A stretch of 14,049 bases of DNA from Actinomycetota bacterium (GTDB taxonomy: Bacteria; Actinomycetota; Thermoleophilia; RBG-16-64-13): the NCBI GenBank assembly GCA_003157225.1, contig PMIZ01000127.1:241-14289 (forward strand). Direction: 5' to 3'. Position numbers and translations under genes: made by a program. The notes under the pieces are model-generated. The model had not been told where the DNA came from. It searched no databases and was given only the letters and a program-made list of their open reading frames with translations. Position 1 is the first letter of the stretch; every line of letters starts with the position of its first letter. Below are positions 8,143 to 14,049 of this stretch, in pieces.

Positions 8143-8207
8143 GATGAGATCTCGGGCGAGCAAGCGGGACGCGGGGCACCAGAGAAAGACGACAAGGTGA
8201 GGCAATG

Positions 8208-8984
8208 ATGGCAGATCTTTTCAGACTCGACGGCAAAGTCGCGGTAGTGGTCGGCGGCGGTGGTGGTATCGGCAAAGCCTTGGCGCTCGGTTTGGCCAGG
8301 CAGGGCGCCGAGCTGGCCCTTGCCAGTCGCAACCTGGAGAAACTGGACGCGGTAGCCAAAGAGCTGGCGGCCGACCCCGACGTCAAGACGCAGGTGAGGG
8401 CCTTCCAGCTGGACTGCACCGACGAGACCAGCGTCACGAACGCCGCGAAAGAGATCGTGTCCGCCATGGGCACGGTGGACATCCTGGTGAACGCCCAGGG
8501 CCAGAACATCAAGGAGCCTTTCGAGAACCAGACCGTGGTCGACTGGAACACGCTGTTCGACAACAATGTCAAGGGCGTCATGCTCTGCTGCCGTGAGTTC
8601 GGCAAGGTCATGCTGGAGAAGAAGAAGGGCAAGATCATCAACATCGGCTCTGTCGCCGGCGACCGCGGCGTGCCGCTTGCCGGCAACGTCGGCTACTGCT
8701 CCAGCAAGGCGGCTGTCGGTAACCTTACCCGCATGTTGGCCTACGAATGGGCCAAGATGGGCGTCAACGTCAACGCCATCGGCCCCTCGGTCATCTTCAC
8801 CCCGATGATGAAGAAGGCCCTGCCGCCGGAAGTCCTGGCCGGCGCGACCGCCCTGCATCCCATCGGGCGAGTGGCCGAGCCGGAGGAGCTCATGGGCACC
8901 TGCATCTATCTGGCCTCCGCGGCTTCCGACTACATGACCGGACAGGTCGTGTACGTCGACGGCGGGCGTAGTTGCTTCGCCTAG
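8208..8984 (+). CDS. Short-chain dehydrogenase/reductase (second SDR)
   Basis: A classical SDR of 258 residues, an NAD(P)-dependent oxidoreductase. A glycine-rich dinucleotide motif GGGGGIG (in place of the usual TGxxxGIG) lies near the N-terminus. NAQG replaces NNAG at about residue 97. The catalytic set is Ser148 with Tyr163/Lys167 in YCSSK, at normal spacing. Two adjacent ATGs (8205 and 8208) are possible. AGGTGA at 8195-8200 is 7 bases from the second and 4 from the first, so 8208 is preferred. The 62-base gap before it shows no promoter or terminator, so it appears to be internal to the operon. The C-terminal YVDGG is typical of the fold. It is clearly distinct from the SDR at 81, so the pathway probably has at least two separate hydroxyl/keto steps. 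Substrate not predictable. Confidence 0.93.
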   Translation: MADLFRLDGKVAVVVGGGGGIGKALALGLARQGAELALASRNLEKLDAVAKELAADPDVKTQVRAFQLDCTDETSVTNAAKEIVSAMGTVDILVNAQGQNIKEPFENQTVVDWNTLFDNNVKGVMLCCREFGKVMLEKKKGKIINIGSVAGDRGVPLAGNVGYCSSKAAVGNLTRMLAYEWAKMGVNVNAIGPSVIFTPMMKKALPPEVLAGATALHPIGRVAEPEELMGTCIYLASAASDYMTGQVVYVDGGRSCFA

Positions 8985-8997
8985 AGAGGGGCTGTTG

Positions 8998-9939
8998 GTG
9001 AAAGTGGAAGACGTCAAGAGGATCGCAGTGTTCGGCGCCGGGACCATGGGTCCCGGTCTCGCCCAGATGTTCGCCATGGCTGGCTACCAGGTCGCGCTGT
9101 ATTCGCGGCGAGAGGAGACGCTCGCCAAGGCCCTCACCATGGTGCGGGCCAACCTCGCCACCCTGATCTCGCACGGGGCGCTCAGTCAACTAGCGGCCGA
9201 CCAGGCAGTCACGCGCATCAAGACGACGCAGAGCGTCACGGAAGCGGCGGCCGAGGCCGACTTCGTGCTTGAGACCATCGTCGAGAACAAAGACGCCAAA
9301 CGAGAGCTCTACGACCAACTGGCCTCTCTGTGCCCGGCGCGAACCGTCTTTGCCAGCAACACGTCCAGCCTGAACGTGTTCGAGTTGCTTCCGGGCGCCA
9401 TCAAAAGCCGGGCGGTGTGCGCTCACTTCTTCACTCCCGCCCACATCATCCCGCTGGTGGAAGTGGTCCCAGGGCCGGATACCGATGCCGAGGCGCTGTC
9501 CTTCGCCGTCGATCTGATGAAGGCCGCCGGTAAGAGCCCGGTGGTGATGAAGAAGTTCGGCCCGGGCTTCATCGTCAACCGCATCCAGCGGGCCATCGGC
9601 GAGAGCTGCATGGACATGATCGAGGAGGGTCTGGTGGACCCCCAGGAGATCGACAGCGCCATCAAGCTGACCCTCGGCATACGCCTCCCCATCGTGGGCG
9701 TCATGCAGACATTCGACTTTCAGGGTCTCGACATGCTGCTCGCCTACCAGCGCAACGTGGGCAAGGTTTACTCCTTCGTGGAGGAGCGCGTGGAACAAGG
9801 CGCCTTTGGGGCCAAGACCGGAAGGGGCATCTACGACTACCAGGGCAGGAGCGAGATAGAGATCCTGCGCAAGAGAGACCACCTCTACCTCAAGATGCTC
9901 GAGTTCCTCAAGGAGATCAGAGCGTTCGAGCCCGTGTGA
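8998..9939 (+). CDS. 3-hydroxyacyl-CoA dehydrogenase, stand-alone
   Basis: A 313-residue NAD-dependent dehydrogenase of the 3-hydroxybutyryl-CoA dehydrogenase type, slightly longer than Hbd (about 282). The Rossmann motif GAGTMG lies near the N-terminus. The catalytic dyad is His143 (CAHFFTP) and Glu155 (LVEVVPG), and Asn194 is in GFIVNRI. SNTSSL precedes them as in the family. HFFNP is HFFTP here. A TTG at 8995 could also start the frame, but GAGAGGGG ending at 8991 is best spaced (6 bases) for the GTG at 8998. The stop TGA at 9937-9939 shares a base with a possible ATG of the next frame (TGATG). A second hydroxyacyl-CoA dehydrogenase beside FadN suggests a distinct substrate, for example a branched or cyclic hydroxyacyl-CoA (inference). 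Confidence 0.93.
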   Translation: MKVEDVKRIAVFGAGTMGPGLAQMFAMAGYQVALYSRREETLAKALTMVRANLATLISHGALSQLAADQAVTRIKTTQSVTEAAAEADFVLETIVENKDAKRELYDQLASLCPARTVFASNTSSLNVFELLPGAIKSRAVCAHFFTPAHIIPLVEVVPGPDTDAEALSFAVDLMKAAGKSPVVMKKFGPGFIVNRIQRAIGESCMDMIEEGLVDPQEIDSAIKLTLGIRLPIVGVMQTFDFQGLDMLLAYQRNVGKVYSFVEERVEQGAFGAKTGRGIYDYQGRSEIEILRKRDHLYLKMLEFLKEIRAFEPV

Positions 9940-9965
9940 TGAACCAAGCGCGAGTCGGGAGCGAC

Positions 9966-12074
9966 ATGAGCGACCCCACAGAGTTCGCGAAACTGCTCGA
10001 ACCGGGGCAGATAGGTAGAGTGAAGACGCGGAACCGCCTCTACAAGTCGGCCGCGGGCATGCACACGTTCTTCGATACCGAGTTCGACTCGATGAACGAG
10101 AACACGCTCGGCTTCTACGATGCGTTGGCCCGTGGAGGGGTGGGGATCATCTCCGTGGAAGCCCCGACCGTTGACTTTCCCGAGGGATGCCGGTGGCACT
10201 ATCGCTACCGCATGGACGACGACAGATACATCCCCGGGATGAAGATCCTGGTGGATGCGATCCACGGTCACGGGTGCCCGACGCTCTTGCAGATGGAGCA
10301 CGATGGTCCCTGGCAGAACCCCCTGTTCGACAACCATCCGGCTACGTACGTGGGGCCGCCCATCGGCGCGTCGGCGGTCAACATCCCCAAGCTGGGCGAC
10401 TTTCACCGTGACATGATCCGGCCGCTGACTGTCCCCGAGATCCAGGCGATCGTCCGCAAGTACATCGAGGCCGCCGAACGGGCCCAGAAGGCCGGCTTCG
10501 ACGGTGTCGACCTCAACATGGCCAGCAGCCACATCGGCCACAACTTCCTCTCGCCGTTCTGGAATAGGCGCGACGACGAGTATGGGGGCACGCAGAAGAA
10601 GCGGGCGCGGTTCGTGATGGAGATCATCAGAGGCGTCAAAGAACGTTGCGGCGCCGACTATCCGGTCGTGGTGTGCCTCAACGGGTTCGAGGTCGGCTAC
10701 TGCATCGACGTTGCCGAGGATAGATGCCTCACTCACGATCAGGCCACCGAGAACATGAAGTGGGCGGTGGAGGCTGGCGCGGACGCAATCATGGTGCGCA
10801 GCCACTGGTTGGGCCTGCACGTGCCCGGTTTCCTCCCCGACTACATGTTCTATCCGGAGGCCCAGGTGCCGTCGGACAAGATGCCGCCCCAGTACTACTC
10901 GAAAGAGCAGGGCAAAGGCGCCATGAGGCTGATGGCCGACGAGTACAAGAAGATCCTCGGCAAGCCGATCATCCTTATAGGCTACATGACCCCGGAGCTA
11001 GGGGAGGCCGCGCTCGAGCAAGGCCAGGCCGATTTCGTCGGCATGAACCGGCCTCTGATCTGCGACCCCGAGCTCCCCAACAAGCTGGCCGCCGGACGGC
11101 CGGAAGACGTGCGGCCCTGCACTCGCTGCGGCACATGCCTCGACCAGAGCGAGACCTTCCTTCGCAAATGCCGTGGCAACGCCGCGCTCGGCTATGGCTA
11201 CCAAACGCTGGACAAGGCGCCCAAGAAGAAGAAGGTCGTGGTCGTTGGTGGCGGCCCTTCGGGCATGGAGGCTGCCCGGGTCGCGTGCTTACGCGGTCAC
11301 GACGTGACCCTCATCGAGAAGAACTCGCGCCTCGGGGGCCTGGTGCCGCTGGCTGGGCTCATCAAAGGGCTCGAACTCGAGGACCTTCCTTCTCTCATAG
11401 ACTGGTTCAAGGGCCAGTTGAAGAGCTGCGGAGTCAAGGTCGAGCTGGGCAAGGAGGCGACCGCGGAGAACATCCGGGCGCTGAAGCCGGACACGGTGAT
11501 CCTCGCTACCGGCGGTGTCCTCAACTCTCCGCCGGTCGAGGGCGACAAGAGCAGGGTGGTAACCACGCCCGAGCTGCACAAACGGGTGAAGCCCTGGCTG
11601 CGCCTCTTTGGCACGCGCCTCCTCGGCTGGGCGACCCATCTCTGGCTGCCGATGGGCAAGAACGTGGTGGTCATCGGAGCCGGCCTTCATGGGACGGAAG
11701 TGGCCGAGTTCCTGGCTAAGCGGGGCCGCACAGTCACCATCGTCGAACCGACCGATCGGATCGGCGAGGGTGTCATCGACTTCCGTCTGGGTCTGCTGAT
11801 GGATTGGTTCGAACGGAAGGGCGTCAAGATCGTCACCGGGGCCAAGAACATCAAGGTGACCAACCGCGGTTTGGCCTACGAAGACAAGGACGGGGCCAAG
11901 CACGAGATCGAGGCCGACACCGTCATGCCCACGGCGCCGCTCTTGCCCAACGACAAGCTCTACAAGGCCCTGGAGGGCACGGTCCCGGAACTCTACCTCA
12001 TCGGCGACGGCAAGGAATCGGGCATGATCGTGCACGCTGTCCGGTCGGGCTATCACACCGCGAAAGCGGTCTAG
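9966..12074 (+). CDS. 2,4-dienoyl-CoA reductase / enoate reductase-like Fe-S flavoprotein
   Basis: A 702-residue multidomain flavoprotein: an FMN TIM barrel of the Old Yellow Enzyme (OYE) family (about 1-375), a cysteine cluster Cys385, Cys388, Cys391, Cys402 (CX2CX2CX10C) for a 4Fe-4S centre, an FAD motif GGGPSG at 428-433 and an NAD(P) motif GAGLHG at 571-576. Relatives are FadH, 2-enoate reductase and BaiCD/BaiH, which reduce activated C=C bonds. Two oddities stand out. The middle cysteine gap is one residue shorter than the CX2CX3C I recall for FadH. The active-site segment reads LNMASSHIGHNFLSP where OYEs have H-x-x-N-x-Y, so the usual Tyr proton donor is His189. GGGAG at 9957-9961 favours the ATG at 9966, which gives the family-like start FAKLLEPGQIG. 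Starts at 9936/9939, overlapping the previous stop, are possible. Confidence 0.93.
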   Translation: MSDPTEFAKLLEPGQIGRVKTRNRLYKSAAGMHTFFDTEFDSMNENTLGFYDALARGGVGIISVEAPTVDFPEGCRWHYRYRMDDDRYIPGMKILVDAIHGHGCPTLLQMEHDGPWQNPLFDNHPATYVGPPIGASAVNIPKLGDFHRDMIRPLTVPEIQAIVRKYIEAAERAQKAGFDGVDLNMASSHIGHNFLSPFWNRRDDEYGGTQKKRARFVMEIIRGVKERCGADYPVVVCLNGFEVGYCIDVAEDRCLTHDQATENMKWAVEAGADAIMVRSHWLGLHVPGFLPDYMFYPEAQVPSDKMPPQYYSKEQGKGAMRLMADEYKKILGKPIILIGYMTPELGEAALEQGQADFVGMNRPLICDPELPNKLAAGRPEDVRPCTRCGTCLDQSETFLRKCRGNAALGYGYQTLDKAPKKKKVVVVGGGPSGMEAARVACLRGHDVTLIEKNSRLGGLVPLAGLIKGLELEDLPSLIDWFKGQLKSCGVKVELGKEATAENIRALKPDTVILATGGVLNSPPVEGDKSRVVTTPELHKRVKPWLRLFGTRLLGWATHLWLPMGKNVVVIGAGLHGTEVAEFLAKRGRTVTIVEPTDRIGEGVIDFRLGLLMDWFERKGVKIVTGAKNIKVTNRGLAYEDKDGAKHEIEADTVMPTAPLLPNDKLYKALEGTVPELYLIGDGKESGMIVHAVRSGYHTAKAV

Positions 12075-12083
12075 GAGGACAAC

Positions 12084-12764
12084 ATGGCTGATTCACCCGG
12101 CTACGAGGAGCTGCTCAAGAGACTCGAGAAGACTGAGCGCAATGCCCAGATCGCGCGTGACTACGTGGAGATCTCCAACTTACACGGCCGCTACAACCAC
12201 CTGTGCTTGGGGCACTCCTGGGACAAGATCGTCGACGAGCTCTTCGCTCAGAAGACGCCCGGGGTCAAAGTCGAGATCGTGGAGAGCGGTGTGTTCCACG
12301 GCCTGGACGGTGCGCGCAAGGTCTTCGTCGACATGCTCGGCAAGCTCTACACTTACGAGGGCAACTGCGCCATCCACGAGCTGACCACGCCTATCATCCA
12401 GGTCCAGAAGGACATGAACACGGCCAAGGGCATGTGGTACCACGTGGGCTTCAACACCTTCCTGGACCCGGTGAAGGGCGTCATCCCCATCTGGCAGGTG
12501 ATCAAGTACAACCACATCTTCGTCAAGGAAGACGGACAGTGGAAGTTCTGGGACTACCGGGCGCACCTTCTCATTCGCAGCTCGTTCGAGAAGGGCTGGG
12601 TGGACGAGCCGGTCATCCAGGGTAGCGCCATCCAGGGAGCGACACCGCTTGAGGCCCCCACACCGGATGAGCCCAGCAGCTTCCACGAGCCCTATTCGGG
12701 TCGCCACGGCAACCACTCCGGGCTACCCATGCCGCCTGAGTATGTAGACCTGGACAACCTCTAG
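12084..12764 (+). CDS. SnoaL/NTF2-like protein with Pro/Ser-rich tail
   Basis: A 226-residue protein: a helical N-terminus (about 7-35), an NTF2/SnoaL-like core to about residue 165 and a polar, proline- and serine-rich tail (about 180-226) that is probably disordered or packs on a partner. In the core, Tyr37 (GRYNHL) and His98 (CAIHELTTP) sit at the positions of Tyr40 and His98 in the smaller SnoaL protein at 1952. These match the BaiE catalytic Tyr and His as I recall them, so it may be a dehydratase or isomerase. An ideal ribosome site AGGAGG (12073-12078) overlaps the stop codon of the preceding flavoprotein and is 5 bases from the ATG, indicating tight co-translation. It is not a recent duplicate of the 1952 protein: sequence similarity is low outside the fold pattern. 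Confidence 0.83.
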   Translation: MADSPGYEELLKRLEKTERNAQIARDYVEISNLHGRYNHLCLGHSWDKIVDELFAQKTPGVKVEIVESGVFHGLDGARKVFVDMLGKLYTYEGNCAIHELTTPIIQVQKDMNTAKGMWYHVGFNTFLDPVKGVIPIWQVIKYNHIFVKEDGQWKFWDYRAHLLIRSSFEKGWVDEPVIQGSAIQGATPLEAPTPDEPSSFHEPYSGRHGNHSGLPMPPEYVDLDNL

Positions 12765-12807
12765 GGCCGCTGAGCGCCCGCGAGCCAGCAACAGGAAGAA
12801 GGATCAC

Positions 12808-14049
12808 ATGGCTATCAAGACCCCACAGCAATACCTGGAAAGCTTGAGGGACGGCAGGGTCGTCTATTTTGACGGCAAGAGAGTGCTCGATGTGACCGCC
12901 CACCCGGTGTGCAAGATCACCAACGACTGGGTGGCGATGGATTACGTCATGAACAACGACCCCCGCTACCAGGACCTGCTGACCGATGTGAACGAGGAGG
13001 GCGAACGCGTCAGCTTCGCCCTGCAGCCCCAGCGCAGCCGGGACGACCTGCTGCGGCTTCGCGAAGTGGTGAAGCTCTGGGCGCGCGTCTGCTTCGGCAA
13101 GCCGTCGGGAGCCAAGTTCGTAGCCAAAGACGGGCTGAACGCTGTGACGGTGGTGGCCCCGCGGGTGGACAAGAAGAACGGCACCAACTACGCCGCCAAC
13201 GTGGAGGCCTACCGCAAGCACCTGCAGAAGGACGACCTGGCCTTCGCGATGGGGCTCACCGACATCAAAGGCGATCGGAGCCTGCGTCCTTCGCAGCAGG
13301 TGCAGCACAAGGACTTCTACGTGCGCATCGTGGAAGAACGGCCCGACGGCATCATCGTGAGCGGGGCCAAGACCCACATAAGCCAGGCTCCGGCCTGTAA
13401 CGAGGTGCTGATCGCTCCCTGCAGGGCTATGCAGGAGGACGATGCCGCGTATGCCGTTGCTTTTGGCGTCCCGCTCAACGCGCCGGGCATCACCATGATC
13501 TGCGCGCAACCGGATATCTCCGAGGGAGCCTCTCGGTTCGATCACCCGATCTCAGCCAGCGTGTACATCAACGACGCCACCATCATTTTCGACAACGTGT
13601 TCATCCCCAACGAGCGCATCTTCCTGAAAGGGGAGTGGGAGTTCGCGGGCGAGGTGGCCTACATGTTCGCCAACTTCCACCGGCTGAGCGCCGAGACCTA
13701 CAAGGCCATGGAGCTGGAGCTGTTCACCGGGGCCGCCGCACTCATGGCCGAGTACAACGGCATCGAGAAGAAGCCGCACGTTCGCGAGAAGCTCACCTGG
13801 CTGGTGATGTACACCGAGGCGGTGGAGACGCTGGGTCTGGCTGCGGTGGAGCACTGCGTCGGGGAACCAGGCTCCGATCTCGTTTACCCCAACCCCATGA
13901 TCGCCAACATCTGCAAGTTCTACTTCGCCGACAACTGGCACACCGCGACCAAGTACATCCAGGACATCGCCGGCGGCATCGTAGTGACCGCGCCGGGTTC
14001 GAAGGACTTCTACAACCCCGCCACCCACGACTTCATGGAGAAGTACTTC
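12808..14049 (+). CDS. HpaB / 4-hydroxybutyryl-CoA dehydratase-family flavoprotein (partial, 3' end cut by window)
   Basis: 414 residues are visible with no stop before the window end; the family is usually about 480-520 residues. It belongs to the acyl-CoA-dehydrogenase-like flavoprotein family that includes the 4-hydroxyphenylacetate 3-monooxygenase HpaB and the 4-hydroxybutyryl-CoA dehydratase AbfD. Family landmarks are YLESLRDGR and TAHP at the N-terminus, GTNY, TDIKGDRSLRPS, RIVEERPDGIIVSGAKTH, VFIPNERIF and DIAGGIVVTAP. Of the AbfD 4Fe-4S ligands (Cys99, Cys103, His292, Cys299 from memory) only the histidine is present (His291); Tyr298 stands at the last cysteine and the first two are absent. 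It is therefore unlikely to be a true 4-hydroxybutyryl-CoA dehydratase, and may be a monooxygenase or a cluster-free variant. AGGAAGAAGGA at 12793-12803 supports the ATG. It lies 43 bases after the SnoaL gene, in the same operon. Confidence 0.9.
   Translation, partial: MAIKTPQQYLESLRDGRVVYFDGKRVLDVTAHPVCKITNDWVAMDYVMNNDPRYQDLLTDVNEEGERVSFALQPQRSRDDLLRLREVVKLWARVCFGKPSGAKFVAKDGLNAVTVVAPRVDKKNGTNYAANVEAYRKHLQKDDLAFAMGLTDIKGDRSLRPSQQVQHKDFYVRIVEERPDGIIVSGAKTHISQAPACNEVLIAPCRAMQEDDAAYAVAFGVPLNAPGITMICAQPDISEGASRFDHPISASVYINDATIIFDNVFIPNERIFLKGEWEFAGEVAYMFANFHRLSAETYKAMELELFTGAAALMAEYNGIEKKPHVREKLTWLVMYTEAVETLGLAAVEHCVGEPGSDLVYPNPMIANICKFYFADNWHTATKYIQDIAGGIVVTAPGSKDFYNPATHDFMEKYF

Noticed and set aside
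3238..8205. Very long minus-strand open frames (3238-5256 and 5605-8205)
   Set aside because: They lie opposite fadN, fadA and the M24 gene, have no family motifs and arise from GC-rich third positions; the plus-strand products carry complete catalytic residues.
9919..9930. AGAGCGTTCGAG near the end of the hydroxyacyl-CoA dehydrogenase gene, as a third operator upstream of the flavoprotein
   Set aside because: Inside a coding region and without the required symmetry; codons explain it.
12764..12779. GC-rich hairpin GGGC..GC-TGA-GC-GCCC between the second SnoaL gene and the HpaB-family gene
   Set aside because: Bulged six-pair stem without a T-run; may be incidental in GC-rich DNA and does not interrupt the evident operon.
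12808..14049. Assignment as 4-hydroxybutyryl-CoA dehydratase (abfD) in a GABA/succinate-type pathway
   Set aside because: Three of the four 4Fe-4S ligands are absent and no 4-hydroxybutyrate CoA-transferase or dehydrogenase accompanies it.
1..14049. tRNA, rRNA, riboswitch, CRISPR, insertion sequence or prophage elements
   Set aside because: No repeats, transposase-like products or RNA-type folds were seen; nearly all bases lie in same-strand metabolic genes.

Overview
The window is a densely packed, entirely plus-strand catabolic gene cluster of twelve genes, the last cut by the window end, in GC-rich DNA (roughly 60-65% GC by eye). Gaps between genes are short except for one 149-base regulatory gap. 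Every metabolic product belongs to a family that handles acyl-CoA thioesters, alcohols/ketones or enoates. FadN has the hydroxyacyl-CoA dehydrogenase domain first and the enoyl-CoA hydratase domain second, followed by a FadA thiolase. This is the Bacillus fadN-fadA arrangement rather than the enterobacterial fadB type. With the strong AGGAGG-type ribosome sites and the GTG starts, it suggests a GC-rich Gram-positive such as an actinobacterium or high-GC firmicute, possibly an anaerobe. The sequence does not settle the taxonomy.

Layout. Positions 1-23 carry a TetR-type operator, followed by a short-chain dehydrogenase (SDR, 81-854), a zinc alcohol dehydrogenase (851-1906, overlapping by 4 bases) and a SnoaL/NTF2-fold protein resembling the bile-acid dehydratase BaiE (1952-2458). 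The gap 2459-2607 holds a recognisable promoter (TTGACA, 17-base spacer, CACAAT) and a second exact copy of the operator, which lies over the expected transcription start. From this promoter runs a TetR regulator (2608-3300), fadN (3304-5682), fadA (5707-6885), an M24/creatinase-fold protein resembling DMSP lyase DddP (6898-8142), a second SDR (8208-8984), a stand-alone 3-hydroxyacyl-CoA dehydrogenase (8998-9939), a 2,4-dienoyl-CoA-reductase/Old Yellow Enzyme-type iron-sulfur flavoprotein (9966-12074), a second SnoaL-fold protein (12084-12764) and the start of an HpaB/4-hydroxybutyryl-CoA-dehydratase-family flavoprotein (12808-14049+).

How it may work. The TetR protein probably represses both transcription units through the shared 16-base palindrome TAGAGCGAGCGCTCTA and is released by a pathway CoA ester or substrate (inference). 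FadN plus FadA supply hydration, dehydrogenation and thiolysis. The SDRs, alcohol dehydrogenase, extra hydroxyacyl-CoA dehydrogenase, enoate-reductase-type flavoprotein and two dehydratase-like SnoaL proteins suggest a substrate more complex than a straight-chain fatty acid, such as a hydroxylated, branched, alicyclic or steroid/terpenoid-like acid. No acyl-CoA ligase, CoA transferase or acyl-CoA dehydrogenase is visible, so activation must be encoded elsewhere.

Most novel points: three enzymes keep their family fold but lack hallmark catalytic residues. The M24 protein has Cys at a metal-ligand Asp position. The OYE-type protein has an Asn/Ser/His set where the family has His/Asn/Tyr. The HpaB/AbfD-family protein lacks the three cysteines that bind the 4-hydroxybutyryl-CoA dehydratase cluster. 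Together they mark a pathway whose chemistry cannot be read from family names alone. No RNA genes, mobile elements, CRISPR arrays or clear terminators were seen.
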